A DNA stretch of 34,833 bases from Pseudomonadota bacterium (GCA_021777555.1 JAJYDK010000041.1:1-34833), one strand, 5' to 3'; positions 6,766 to 15,638 are shown, counted from the stretch's first letter. Translations and numbers: made by a program. The notes: generated by a model from the letters alone, not told the origin.

Positions 6766-7458
6766 TCAGCGCAGATTCAGCAATAGCGCCACACAGACGA
6801 ATATCCCGGCGGCAAGGAGTACGGCCCGCCACCAGGGAACGAAGTACGGCGACTCGCCCGAGGGCGCACGCGTCGTGAAGCCGTGAATCATCGCTGGCAC
6901 CAGATTCTCCTTGCGCGCGAAGCGATAGAATGCGATCGCGGTCAGATGTACCGCGATCATCACGAGCAGCAGATCGAAGTTGGCCGCGTGCAGATGAGCG
7001 AGCCTTCGCCCCGTCCCGTACGAGACCCACCTCGCCAAGGGGCCGGAGCCCACGCCATCGACATTCTCGGCGAACAGGCCGAGGGTGGTCTGCGTCAGGA
7101 GCAGACCGAGCATCGCGAGAATGCTCAGGGCGCCGAGGGGGTTGTGACCGATCGGGGCGCGTGAATCGTGACTCTCGGGTCGGAAGAGACCGCGCAGATA
7201 GCGAAGGGTGGCTGCCGGGCCGCGCACGAAGCTGCCGAACCGCGCCGTTTGTCCTCCATAGAATCCCCATGCCACTCGAAACCACACCACGCCGAGCACG
7301 CCGTAGCCGGCAATGCGGTGCCACCGCATGTGATCACTCTCCGCGCTCCACCAGCAGAGTGCGAACAGCGTGACGAGGGTCCAGTGCGAGAGCCGGGTCG
7401 GCCAATCCCAGACCCGGACCCGCTCATTCGTTGAGATCGTTGCCGATTGGGGGGTCAC
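6766..7458 (-). CDS. Cytochrome b561-type di-heme membrane protein
   Basis: The 230-residue protein has about five hydrophobic segments and conserved histidines expected to ligate b hemes: VWDWPTRLSHWTLV near residue 20, MRWHRIAGYGVLG, AHLHAANFDLLL and MIAVHLTAIAFYRF. This is the bacterial cytochrome b561 / Ni-hydrogenase b-subunit-like family, which passes electrons between the quinone pool and periplasmic carriers. It starts 6 bp after the cytochrome c' gene and probably exchanges electrons with it. Such pairs are known in proteobacteria. Confidence 0.88.
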   Translation of the reverse strand: MTPQSATISTNERVRVWDWPTRLSHWTLVTLFALCWWSAESDHMRWHRIAGYGVLGVVWFRVAWGFYGGQTARFGSFVRGPAATLRYLRGLFRPESHDSRAPIGHNPLGALSILAMLGLLLTQTTLGLFAENVDGVGSGPLARWVSYGTGRRLAHLHAANFDLLLVMIAVHLTAIAFYRFARKENLVPAMIHGFTTRAPSGESPYFVPWWRAVLLAAGIFVCVALLLNLR

Positions 7459-7464
7459 GCCTGA

Positions 7465-7959
7465 TCACCACCAGCTGCGATGCGCCCGGAATCGACGGTG
7501 ACAACTGCCACAAGCCTGGCCCAGCCCCCGGGTACGGAGGGCAAGCGCGCGCAGATCGCGGCTGTCGGCGGCCTGGGTGAGGCCCTGCGCGCGGGTCAAG
7601 AGCGTCTGTGCGGCTTGGGTGAATACCCGTGGATTGGTCCAGATAGCCGACCGCGCCTTGGTTCGCACCCCATGGCCTTTCCCGCTACCTGCCGGAAACC
7701 AGTTGGGGAGCGCAGACGCGAGACTTTCGATCTGATGCGTATCGTTTGTGACGACGGCCCAATCCGGGTGCGAGCGCCTCATCTGGCCCCTGAGCGATTT
7801 GACCGTTCTGCCCAGGGTTTTGAAATGGTCCTGGCGGGCGCGGACGATCTGCTGCAATCCAGCGGCACGCGCGCTGCCGGCTGTGCTGATGAGCATCATG
7901 GCACTGATTAGCCACACTCGACGGCGCGTGGCGCCGTTCCTGATCGCAATGAAATTCAT
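7465..7959 (-). CDS. Cytochrome c'/c-556-like periplasmic protein
   Basis: The 164-residue precursor has a Sec signal peptide with cleavage expected near GSARA-AG. The mature part is a helical domain ending in the heme motif ACGSCHRRFRAH: CxxCH with the following RRFR typical of C-terminal heme attachment in cytochromes c' and c-556. The start is the ATG at 7959; the frame extends further upstream but without signal-peptide character. It is the first gene of a two-gene operon with the cytochrome b at 6766-7458. Confidence 0.85.
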   Translation of the reverse strand: MNFIAIRNGATRRRVWLISAMMLISTAGSARAAGLQQIVRARQDHFKTLGRTVKSLRGQMRRSHPDWAVVTNDTHQIESLASALPNWFPAGSGKGHGVRTKARSAIWTNPRVFTQAAQTLLTRAQGLTQAADSRDLRALALRTRGLGQACGSCHRRFRAHRSWW

Positions 7960-8425
7960 GGTCCTCAACTTTCGGTGTGCACGACACGACAAACGGATCC
8001 CTTGGCGAGGAGAGCGCGGAGCCGGGTATAGCGGTCTGCGCGCGGGTGATCCCCGGAGGCCAAGCATAACGAACAAGCATAACGGGGATTTGTGACAGTC
8101 ACGGGTCACCTGCGAGGGCGGCGGCGGGGGGCTCGACGCTCTCGAGTCCCGCATCATCCGCGCCAGTCCGGTGAGCAGGCGGCCTCAGGGCTGCGTCGCC
8201 GCTTCGGCGGCAGATGCCATGCTCGAGGGAGGCGCGGTGAGCGCTTGCTGCCAGTCGATGGGCGTCCCGCGAAGCGCAGCGGATAGTCCTTTCGACCCGG
8301 GCGGCCGCATCGGCCGTGCCGTCTCCGGGCCCCTTTTTCCGGCAGGGCGGTTGCCCTGCGGGTGGGCTCGGAGGGATCATGGCATCGCGCTCAGAATCCC
8401 TGAGCTCCTCTTCAGGGTTGACCCC
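7960..8425. other. Intergenic region between divergent cytochrome c' and SDR genes
   Basis: About 465 bp without a supportable gene. It must hold promoters for the minus-strand cytochrome operon and the plus-strand SDR gene. A perfect 7-bp hairpin lies at 8342-8359 (GCAGGGC, loop GGTT, GCCCTGC), just before the SDR gene. Its role is unknown, and no U-tract follows on either strand. Confidence 0.4.
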
Positions 8426-9199
8426 ATGAAACTCGCAGTCGTCACCGGTGCGGCGCAGGGCCTCGGCTTGTGCACGAGCGCTTTGCTCGCGAGACGAGGG
8501 TTTCACCTGCTGCTGCTCGACAGGCAGGATGCCGGGACGGCACTGGCGCAGCTGCGCGCCGAGGGGGCGGCGGCGGAGGCTCTGTGTGGCGACATTGCCT
8601 CTGAGCCCTTCGCCGCGGAGGTTGCCGCATGGGTGGACGCTCATGGAGGCGCCGCCGAAGTTCTCGTGAACAACGCCGGCATCAGCTTGATTCGTCCCGC
8701 GGAGGAGACCACCGGAGCCGAATGGCGGCGCGTGCTCGAGGTGAATCTGCTCGGGCCGTTCCTCCTCTCGAAGGCGCTCGGTCTGCAGATGCTCGCTCGC
8801 CGCCGCGGCAGCATCGTCAATGTGGCTTCGGTCGCGGGACTCGCCGCCGTCAGCCATCGCGCCGCCTACAATGCCTCGAAACATGGCCTGATCGGCCTCA
8901 CGCGCACGCTCGCCGCCGAATGGGGCGCGCGAGGAGTGCGGGTGAACGCCGTATGCCCCGGCTGGATCAAGACGGAAATGGATGTTGAGGATCAGGGCAG
9001 TGGCGCTTACTCCGATGCCGACATCATCGATCGCGTCCCCATGGCGCGATTTGCGCGGCCGGAGGATGTTGCCGAGGCGATCGCCTTCCTCGCCGACAGT
9101 GAGCGCAGTGCGTTCGTGAACGGCGTCAGCCTGCCGGTGGACGGGGGCTGGGTCGCCGATGCCAGTTGGGAGAGTCTGCGGCTGAAGACGCGCGGCTGA
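8426..9199 (+). CDS. Short-chain dehydrogenase/reductase (SDR)
   Basis: The 257-residue classical SDR has the cofactor motif TGAAQGLG at residues 8-15, NNAG, the catalytic serine in NVASVAG, and the YNASK (YxxxK) site. VCPGWIKTEM and the C-terminal VSLPVDGGW follow. The length is standard. It oxidises or reduces a hydroxyl/keto substrate with NAD(P)(H); the substrate cannot be read from sequence. The start is the ATG at 8426, immediately before the KLAVVTG strand. The next gene starts 132 bp downstream, so shared transcription with the exporter operon is possible but not shown. Confidence 0.9.
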   Translation: MKLAVVTGAAQGLGLCTSALLARRGFHLLLLDRQDAGTALAQLRAEGAAAEALCGDIASEPFAAEVAAWVDAHGGAAEVLVNNAGISLIRPAEETTGAEWRRVLEVNLLGPFLLSKALGLQMLARRRGSIVNVASVAGLAAVSHRAAYNASKHGLIGLTRTLAAEWGARGVRVNAVCPGWIKTEMDVEDQGSGAYSDADIIDRVPMARFARPEDVAEAIAFLADSERSAFVNGVSLPVDGGWVADASWESLRLKTRG

Positions 9200-9331
9200 G
9201 CGTCCGGGGCGCCTTGCGCGCTCGAAATCCGAGCTCATAGGTAAAGACCGCGCATGCGCGCGGCAAGCACGGATCGTCCAACCCTCTTCCCGGGCGGATT
9301 CTTGGGTCTGCATCGCATCGAGACCCGGTGA

Positions 9332-10321
9332 ATGACTCGAGCGAGGACTATTGCCATCGCGATATTCGGACTCACCGGCGCACTCGTGGTCGGCGCGGGA
9401 GTCTTGATTTACCATTGGGTGCACCCGCGCGAGATCCCGAAGTACCTGCACGTGGCAGGCAATATCGAAGCGCACGAGAGCCTGCTCAGCTTCAATGTGG
9501 TGCAGTCGCGCATCGACGATTTGCCCTTCGATGAGGGCAGATGGGTCAAGCGTGGCACGCTCATCGCCCGGGTCGATGATTCCGACTACCGGCAACAGGT
9601 GCGGATGGCGGAGGCGGCGGTCACGGTCCAGGAGCGCAGCCTGGCTGTCGCGCAGCGCAACGCCGAGGCGACGCGTCGAGTGCTGCTCAGCGACCGGGCT
9701 GATTTGACGTACAAGACGCTCAATTATCAGCGCATCCGGCGGATCGCGGCTGCGGGATACGTGTCGGCCGACGCGCGCGATCTTGCCCGCGCCGCCGTCC
9801 AGGAATCCGCGGCGGCGCTCGCGCGCGATCAGGCGCTGAGCGCGGTGGCCCTGCGCAATGTGGAGCTCGCCAAAGCCAATGTGCGTGACGCACAGGCCGC
9901 ATTGCAGCTCGCCCGCGTCGTCGAGGGCCACACCACGCTGGTGGCACCCTTCAGCGGGGTGATCATGGTGCGCCAGGCGGAGCTCGGCGAAGTGGTCGGT
10001 CCCGGTACACCGATCGTCACGCTCGGTGACCTGGACCACGTCTGGATGCGAGCCTACGTCAATGAGCCGGATCTCGGACGCGTGCATTTGGGAGAGGAGG
10101 CCGTCGTCACGACGGACAATCGTCCCCACGAACACTTCCGCGGGCGAGTCTCGTTCATCGCCGAGGACGCCGAGTTCACGCCGAAGAGCGTTGAGACCTA
10201 CGCGGAGCGCGTGACGCTCGTCTATCGCATCCGAATCGACATGGACAACCGCCGTCACGAGCTCGTGCCCGGAATGCCCGTCGATGCCGAGATCAAGCTC
10301 GCTCCGGTCCCAGCCCAATGA
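9332..10321 (+). CDS. HlyD/YbhG-type periplasmic membrane fusion protein
   Basis: The 329-residue protein has one N-terminal membrane helix (about residues 7-28), a first half-biotinyl/barrel block (SLLSFNVVQSRIDDLPFDEG), a long helical hairpin rich in Ala, Arg and Gln (about 80-190), and the second half block (APFSGVIMVRQAELGEVVGP). A beta-barrel region then ends at VPGMPVDAEIKL. It should link the inner-membrane ABC exporter to an outer-membrane channel, which is not encoded here. Its stop overlaps the next ATG (ATGA), so it heads a tightly coupled five-gene operon like ybhGFSR. Confidence 0.9.
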   Translation: MTRARTIAIAIFGLTGALVVGAGVLIYHWVHPREIPKYLHVAGNIEAHESLLSFNVVQSRIDDLPFDEGRWVKRGTLIARVDDSDYRQQVRMAEAAVTVQERSLAVAQRNAEATRRVLLSDRADLTYKTLNYQRIRRIAAAGYVSADARDLARAAVQESAAALARDQALSAVALRNVELAKANVRDAQAALQLARVVEGHTTLVAPFSGVIMVRQAELGEVVGPGTPIVTLGDLDHVWMRAYVNEPDLGRVHLGEEAVVTTDNRPHEHFRGRVSFIAEDAEFTPKSVETYAERVTLVYRIRIDMDNRRHELVPGMPVDAEIKLAPVPAQ

Positions 10322-11283
10322 CCGCCTCGACCCAAGAGCCATCGATCCGTGCCACCGGGTTGACGAAACGCTTCGGAGCCGTCCAGGCAATCGCCAGCAT
10401 CACCTTCACGGTCAGCCCCGGTGAGCTGTTCGGCCTGATCGGGCCGGATGGCGCCGGTAAGACCACGGTGCTGCGCGTTCTTGCGGGGGTCATGGCGGTG
10501 GACGCGGGCGGTGTCCTCGTCGAGGGCGTCGATGTCGTGGCGCATCCCGAGGAAGTGCGGCAACGCATCAGCTACATGCCGCAGCGGTTCGGGCTCTACG
10601 AGGATCTGACCGTCGATGAGAATATCCGCTTTTTCGCGGAGGTCTTCGAGGTGCCCCGCCGGCTGCGCGAAGAGCGAACCTCGAGGCTCCTGGCAGCCTC
10701 CGGCATGCTGCGCTTCCGCAAGCACCTGGCCGGTGAGCTCTCGGGGGGCATGAAGCAGAAACTCGGCCTGACCTGCTCACTGGTACACGCCCCGAGAATC
10801 GTGCTGCTCGATGAGCCGACCACCGGCGTGGACCCGGTCTCGCGACGGGAGTTCTGGCAGATTCTCTATGGACTGCGCACCGAGGGGGCCTCGATCGTCA
10901 TCTCGACCGCTTACCTCGATGAGGCCGATCGATGCGATCGGCTCGCGCTGATCTATAACGGTGCCTTGCGCTATTGCGAGGCGCCGGATGCGCTGCGGGC
11001 GCGGATGCCGGGCGCGATCGTCGAGATCGGAACGGCCGCGGCGCGATCCGCGAGAGACCTCCTGGGCTCGGCACCCGGCGTGCACGGTGTGCTGATGGTG
11101 GGCGATGGGATTCATGTTCACGTGGACGATGCGCCGAAGAGAATCCCGGGCCTCGAGCGCGCGCTGGTGGCGAAGGGCATCGAGCACACGCCCGTGCGCG
11201 AGATTGCAGCGAGCATGGAGGATCTGTTCGTGATTCTTCTCGGCGATACGCCATCCGGTGCGCCAGGGGCGCCGCTCTCGTGA
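10318..11283 (+). CDS. ABC-2 exporter ATPase 1 (YbhF N-half-like)
   Basis: The 321-residue protein is a full ABC ATPase. It has Walker A GPDGAGKTT near residue 42, the Q-loop in YMPQRFGLYED, signature LSGGMKQ, Walker B IVLLDEPTTGVDP, and a C-terminal DUF4162-like domain. The switch-histidine position reads STAYLDEAD, so the usual His is Ala, as I recall for YbhF's first half. In E. coli the two ATPase units are fused; here they are separate genes. It overlaps the next gene by four bases (GTGA). Its nucleotide site likely has weak hydrolytic activity. Confidence 0.9.
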   Translation: MTASTQEPSIRATGLTKRFGAVQAIASITFTVSPGELFGLIGPDGAGKTTVLRVLAGVMAVDAGGVLVEGVDVVAHPEEVRQRISYMPQRFGLYEDLTVDENIRFFAEVFEVPRRLREERTSRLLAASGMLRFRKHLAGELSGGMKQKLGLTCSLVHAPRIVLLDEPTTGVDPVSRREFWQILYGLRTEGASIVISTAYLDEADRCDRLALIYNGALRYCEAPDALRARMPGAIVEIGTAAARSARDLLGSAPGVHGVLMVGDGIHVHVDDAPKRIPGLERALVAKGIEHTPVREIAASMEDLFVILLGDTPSGAPGAPLS

Positions 11284-12242
11284 GCGCGCAGCAGCCGACG
11301 ATCCTCGTGGAGGGACTGCGCAAGCAGTTCGGTGCGTTCGTTGCCGTGGCCGGCATCAGCTTCGAGGTGGCGCGGGGCGAGATTCTGGGGTTCCTCGGAC
11401 CGAACGGCGCCGGCAAGTCCACCATCATCCGGATGCTGTGCGGACTGCTCAGACCCACCGCGGGACGCATCCTGATCGAGGGCATCGACCTCACGAAGGA
11501 TCCGGAGACCCTGCGCCAGCGCATCGGCTACATGTCGCAGAAGTTCTCCCTCTATCAGGATCTCACCGTGAGTGAGAATCTGCGCTTCTATGGCGGGGTC
11601 TACGGACTGCGAGGCGCAGCTCTTGCGACCCGAATCGGCTTCGCGCTCGAGATGGCGGACCTCGCGGCGCGTCCGAATGCTCTCGTCGGCGAGCTCGCGA
11701 GCGGCTGGAAGCAGCGTCTTGCGCTCGGATGCGCCATCCTGCACCGGCCCGCCATTCTCTTTCTCGACGAGCCGACCTCCGGCGTCGACCCGCTCTCGAG
11801 AAGACGATTCTGGGATCTCATCCACGACCTCTCGGCCGAGGGTGTCACGATCCTCGTGTCGACGCACCACATGGACGAGGCGCTCTACTGCAACCGCATC
11901 GCGCTCATCGATCACGGCGCCATCGTGGCCCTCGACAGCCCGGCGCAGCTCAAGGGCCGATCGCTCGGCGGGGAGCTGCTGCGAGTGGAGTGCGTCGGGC
12001 CCGATCGGGCGATGAGGGCCCTCGAGAAGCTCCCGGTGGCGCGCGATGTCGCCATCTTCGGCAACAGCCTGCACGTCCTGGTCGATGATGCCTCCGCGGC
12101 GGCGGGGGAGATCACCGAATACCTGCGCGGCCAGGGAATCGAAAGCGTACGGGCGACGCGGATCGATGCAACGCTCGAGGACGTCTTCGTGCGCCTCGTG
12201 AGCACCGAAAGCCGGACCGCCGACACCGGGAGCCACGCGTGA
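11280..12242 (+). CDS. ABC-2 exporter ATPase 2 (YbhF C-half-like)
   Basis: The 320-residue protein starts at the GTG overlapping the previous stop. It has Walker A GPNGAGKST, Q-loop YMSQKFSLYQD, Walker B ILFLDEPTSGVDP and an intact switch histidine in VSTHHMDEA. The signature is degenerate, LASGWKQRLALG instead of LSGGxxQ. In a heterodimer with ATPase 1 this gives one full site and one weak site. A DUF4162-like C-terminal domain follows. It overlaps the first permease gene at a GTGA junction. Confidence 0.9.
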   Translation: MSAQQPTILVEGLRKQFGAFVAVAGISFEVARGEILGFLGPNGAGKSTIIRMLCGLLRPTAGRILIEGIDLTKDPETLRQRIGYMSQKFSLYQDLTVSENLRFYGGVYGLRGAALATRIGFALEMADLAARPNALVGELASGWKQRLALGCAILHRPAILFLDEPTSGVDPLSRRRFWDLIHDLSAEGVTILVSTHHMDEALYCNRIALIDHGAIVALDSPAQLKGRSLGGELLRVECVGPDRAMRALEKLPVARDVAIFGNSLHVLVDDASAAAGEITEYLRGQGIESVRATRIDATLEDVFVRLVSTESRTADTGSHA

Positions 12243-13372
12243 AGCTCAGACGCATCACCGCGATTGCGCTCAAGGAGCTCCTTCAGGTCTGGCGAGACCC
12301 AAGGAGCCTCAGTCTCGCGCTGCTCATGCCCGTGATCCAAATGTTGCTGATGGGGTACGGCGTGAATCTCGACATCTCCCACGTGCCCACCTGCACCTAC
12401 GATGAAGAAGGCAGCCAGCTCAGCCAGTCCCTGCTCAAGCGGTTCCAGGCCTCGAGATACTTCGATCTCGTGGCGAGCCTCACCCGCCAGGGGCAGATCC
12501 GCCAGGCGATGGACAGCGGCCTCTGCAAGCTCGTCATCGTGATCCCCGCCGATTTCTCCCGAAGCATCGCGGCAGGCCACAGCGCCTCGGTGCAGGCGAT
12601 CGTCGATGCGACCGACGACAACACCGCCACCATTGCGAGCGGCTACGCGAATGCCGTGGTGCAGGGCTTCTCGAGCGACCTCGAGGGCCACGCGAACGCT
12701 CGCCGGGGCGGGACCGCCGCGCCACCGCCGATCGCCGTTCAGTCGCGTGTCTGGTTCAATGAGGATCTCGACAGCCGCGACTTCATCATTCCGGGTGTGG
12801 TCGCCCTGGTGCTCGCGCTGGTCGGTGCGCAGCTCACCTCGCTCACGATCGCGCGCGAGTGGGAGCGGGGCACCATGGAGCTGCTCCTGTCGACGCCCGT
12901 GACGCCGCTCGAGATGATGATCGGCAAGCTGCTGCCGTACTTCATGATCGGGCTGGTGGATGCGGCAATCTGTCTTGTCTTCGCCCTGCTGCTGTTCCAC
13001 GTTCCGTTCCGCGGGACCTTCGCCACGCTCTTTCTGACCACCTCGCTCTTTCTCGTGGTGGTGCTCAATATGGGCTACCTCTTCTCGGTGCTGATCCGCA
13101 ATCAACTCGGGGCCAGCCAGATCGCGCTCCTCGTCACGATCATGCCGATCTCCCTCCTCTCGGGATTCGCTTTCCCCATCGATCAGATGCCCGCGGCAAT
13201 CCGCGGGGTGACCTACCTCATCTACGCGCGCTACTTCGTGACCATTCTCAAGGCCGTGTTCCTGAAGGGCAGCGGCATAACGGCCCTGTGGGCGCCGGTC
13301 TCGGGGCTCCTCCTGTATGACGTGCTCGTGGTCTGGATCGCGTCGCGCGCGTTCCGCAAGCGCATCGCGTGA
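12239..13372 (+). CDS. ABC-2 type permease 1 (YbhS-like)
   Basis: The 377-residue protein has the ABC-2 layout: a short cytosolic start (RRITAIALKELLQVWRDPRS), a first membrane helix, a large periplasmic domain of about 140 residues, then five C-terminal helices with REWERGTMELLLSTPVTPLE, the typical coupling region. Ending sequences LSGFAFPIDQMP and TYLIYARYF are also family hallmarks. It pairs with permease 2 (13369-14511). The cargo is unknown; related systems export drugs or other hydrophobic compounds. Confidence 0.92.
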   Translation: MKLRRITAIALKELLQVWRDPRSLSLALLMPVIQMLLMGYGVNLDISHVPTCTYDEEGSQLSQSLLKRFQASRYFDLVASLTRQGQIRQAMDSGLCKLVIVIPADFSRSIAAGHSASVQAIVDATDDNTATIASGYANAVVQGFSSDLEGHANARRGGTAAPPPIAVQSRVWFNEDLDSRDFIIPGVVALVLALVGAQLTSLTIAREWERGTMELLLSTPVTPLEMMIGKLLPYFMIGLVDAAICLVFALLLFHVPFRGTFATLFLTTSLFLVVVLNMGYLFSVLIRNQLGASQIALLVTIMPISLLSGFAFPIDQMPAAIRGVTYLIYARYFVTILKAVFLKGSGITALWAPVSGLLLYDVLVVWIASRAFRKRIA

Positions 13373-14511
13373 ACGCCATGCTCGGCCGAATCCTGCACAT
13401 CGTCATGAAGGAGTTCATCGAGCTGAAGCGGGACCGCTGGGCGCGCTTCAGGCTCCTCGTGCCGCCGCTCATCCAGGTGCTGATCTTCGGCTACGCGGCG
13501 ACGTTCGAGATCTTCGGCGTGTCGACCACGGTGCTCGATCTCGATCACAGCCAGCAAAGCCGTGCGCTGATCGCGGATTTCGTCGACAGTGGACGCTTCA
13601 AGGTGGTTCGCGTCGCGAGCACGCAGGGACAGGCCGAGGATTCGATCGACACCAGCCAGGCGGCCATCGCCATCATCATCCACGCCGGGTTCGCGCAGGC
13701 GCTGCTCAAAGGGCAGGCGGCGCCGGTGCAGGTTCTGCTCGATGGCACGAACTCGAACTCCGCGCTGGTCGCCCTCGGTTACGCCAACCAGATCGTTTCG
13801 ACCTTCTCGCAGCGGTACGCGACGGAGTTCCTCTACCGGATGCAGCCGGCCGCCGTCTCGAGGCAGGTGCATATCACACTCGATGAGCGCCCCTGGTACA
13901 ACGTGAGCCTGAACAGCCGCTGGTTCTTCGTTCCGGGGGTCATCGCGACGCTGACGCTGGTCATCGTGGTCAACCTCACTGCGTTTGCCATCGTGCGCGA
14001 GCGGGAGGTGGGAACACTCGAGCAGATCATGGTGACGCCGATCCGCCCCTTTGAGCTCATGGTCGGCAAGATGGTCCCGTTCTTTGGCGTGGGACTGGTC
14101 CTGGTCACGGTGATTACGCTCTTCGGAATGCTCTGGTTCCAGGTCCCATTCCGAGGCAATCCCCTGGTGCTGCTGCTCGCCACCTCTCTCTATCTGCTCA
14201 GCACCCTTGCGGTCGGCCTCGCCATCTCGACGTTGTGCAGGACCCAGCAGCAGGCATTCGCCACCAATTTCTTCTTCGTCAATCCGATGTTCACCCTGTC
14301 GGGTTTCAGCTTCCCGATCGCGAGCATGCCGAAAGTCCTGCAATGGCTCACCTACCTCGACCCGGTTCGCTACGATCTCATCATCATCCGCGCGACTTTC
14401 CTGAAGGGTGTGGGACTTTCGATCCTCTGGCCGCAGCTGCTCGCGCTGCTCGGCATTGCGGCCGGGCTGCTTGGCCTCGCGGTGATGCGCTTCAGACGGT
14501 CGATGGACTGA
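13369..14511 (+). CDS. ABC-2 type permease 2 (YbhR-like)
   Basis: The 380-residue paralogue of permease 1 has the same architecture: HIVMKEFIELKRDRWARFRL, a membrane helix, a periplasmic domain, then VREREVGTLEQIMVTPIRPF and LSGFSFPIASMP. The GTG at 13369 overlaps the previous stop; an ATG three codons later (13378) is an alternative. It is the last gene of the exporter operon and ends one base before the convergent small ORF at 14513. Confidence 0.92.
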   Translation: MNAMLGRILHIVMKEFIELKRDRWARFRLLVPPLIQVLIFGYAATFEIFGVSTTVLDLDHSQQSRALIADFVDSGRFKVVRVASTQGQAEDSIDTSQAAIAIIIHAGFAQALLKGQAAPVQVLLDGTNSNSALVALGYANQIVSTFSQRYATEFLYRMQPAAVSRQVHITLDERPWYNVSLNSRWFFVPGVIATLTLVIVVNLTAFAIVREREVGTLEQIMVTPIRPFELMVGKMVPFFGVGLVLVTVITLFGMLWFQVPFRGNPLVLLLATSLYLLSTLAVGLAISTLCRTQQQAFATNFFFVNPMFTLSGFSFPIASMPKVLQWLTYLDPVRYDLIIIRATFLKGVGLSILWPQLLALLGIAAGLLGLAVMRFRRSMD

Positions 14512-14512
14512 C

Positions 14513-14698
14513 CTACGCTCCCGGTGGACGATCCGATGGACACAGGCGCGGTGATGGCACCACCGGCTCTGCCGCGAGCTCGCGGCTACGCTCGAGGAAA
14601 GCGAGCGCCTCGAGACCGCGCTCGAGGGCGGGATCGGTGTCCCCGGTGCCGGTGCGGCCCGTGAGGCAGGCTCGGGCCTGAAGGGGTGTCGGGCTCAT
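14513..14698 (-). CDS. Small ORF coupled to the ECF sigma operon, unknown function
   Basis: A 61-codon ORF starts with an ATG overlapping the stop of the upstream membrane-protein gene (ATGA, 14698-14695). The predicted peptide is soluble, with an acidic helix-prone centre (ALERGLEALAFLERSRELAA) and a Pro-rich end. No family is recognised. The coupled position favours a real gene, but composition alone cannot prove it. It ends one base from the convergent exporter gene, leaving no room for a separate terminator. Confidence 0.4.
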   Translation of the reverse strand: MSPTPLQARACLTGRTGTGDTDPALERGLEALAFLERSRELAAEPVVPSPRLCPSDRPPGA

Positions 14699-15057
14699 GT
14701 GGGAGGCTCCTCGGGTGTCTGTGCCGGCTGAGGCCCGTGCCAGTGGCCGTGACACCGCGACTGAAATTTCGCCATCAGCCGCGCGCGCTCCTCGGGTGTC
14801 AGGCTTTCCCAATGCTCACGCCAGCGCCGATGTCCCCAGGGCCGGTGGCAACGGCCTCCCCGCAGACCGCCGAAGAGCACCCGGCTGAGGAGCAAGAGCC
14901 CTGCGGCCTGCAGGTAGCGCAGCGCAGGGCCCCCGAAGAGAGCCGGCACCAGCGCATTCCACAGCAGCATGACGAGCGCGCTGAACGCCGCCCACGCCAG
15001 GAGCGCGAGCCCGACAAACGCCATTCCCTTCAAGAGCCAACGAGCTCGACATTTCAT
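14695..15057 (-). CDS. Two-helix membrane protein of the ECF sigma operon
   Basis: The 120-residue protein has two hydrophobic stretches (about residues 7-35 and 44-60) around LWNALVPALFGGP. A basic His/Arg/Trp-rich tail follows, with GRCHRPWGHRRWREHW and SLTPEERARLMAKFQ. The ATG at 15057 follows GAGGTGG closely; a TTG at 15069 overlapping the sigma stop is an alternative. It lies directly downstream of an ECF sigma gene. No canonical ZAS anti-sigma motif (HxxxCxxC) is present. A role in sigma control or as a regulated membrane protein is inference from position. Confidence 0.7.
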   Translation of the reverse strand: MKCRARWLLKGMAFVGLALLAWAAFSALVMLLWNALVPALFGGPALRYLQAAGLLLLSRVLFGGLRGGRCHRPWGHRRWREHWESLTPEERARLMAKFQSRCHGHWHGPQPAQTPEEPPT

Positions 15058-15065
15058 AGACCACC

Positions 15066-15638
15066 TCAATCTTCAAGCCATGCGTCGTAAGTGCCCTGCA
15101 GGCGCGCCCGAAGGCGCAGCACCGCATACCGTTTGCGCGAGAGGAGCGTGTTCACGGCCACTCCCCATCGCGCCGAGAGTTCTTTGAAGCTCGCGCCTTC
15201 GATCTCGTGCGCGACGAAGACCTCGCGCTGCTCCGCCGGCAGCGCATCGAGCGCGAACTCGATTTCGCGCATCATGAGCTCGCGCAGCAGCGCCGCCTCG
15301 GGGCCGTCATCGGCAGAGGGAAGCAGCGCCTCGAAAGGCTCATCGCGCGCCTCGCTCGAGTCGGCGGCGAGTTCCGGCGTCTCTTTGCGAAAGCGGTCGA
15401 TGATCCTGTTGCGCGCCACACGCTTGAGCCACGCCCCGACATGCTCAATGGGCTGCATCCGCCGCAACGCCGCCACCAGCTCATAGAGCGCCTCCTGCAT
15501 CACGTCCTCGGCCTCGGTCGCATCCCGGACCGTACTGCGGATGAAGGCCAGCAGCCGGCCGCGCTCGCGTCCTACCGTCGCGGCGATCTCGCGATCCGGG
15601 TCGCTCGGGCTCAAGGGCTTCGATACCGCGCTGTCCAT
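15066..15638 (-). CDS. ECF-type RNA polymerase sigma factor
   Basis: The 190-residue protein shows sigma region 2 (LLAFIRSTVRDATEAEDVMQ, EALYELVAALRR, AWLKRVARNRIIDRFRK) and region 4 (LDALPAEQREVFVAHEIEGA, SFKELSARWGVAVNTLLSRK). No region 3 is present, as expected for ECF factors. It directs RNA polymerase to a small regulon, often for envelope or metal stress. It is the first gene of a three-gene minus-strand operon and is divergent from the DedA-PAP2 fusion gene. Confidence 0.92.
   Translation of the reverse strand: MDSAVSKPLSPSDPDREIAATVGRERGRLLAFIRSTVRDATEAEDVMQEALYELVAALRRMQPIEHVGAWLKRVARNRIIDRFRKETPELAADSSEARDEPFEALLPSADDGPEAALLRELMMREIEFALDALPAEQREVFVAHEIEGASFKELSARWGVAVNTLLSRKRYAVLRLRARLQGTYDAWLED

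Noticed and set aside
8342-8359. Hairpin upstream of the SDR gene as a terminator or riboswitch
   Set aside because: Only 7 bp, no U-tract on either strand and no riboswitch core nearby.
8099-10390. 763-codon open frame on the minus strand
   Set aside because: It lies antisense to the SDR and membrane-fusion genes, both of which have clear motifs. Its His/Arg/Asp-rich composition is typical of a high-GC shadow frame.
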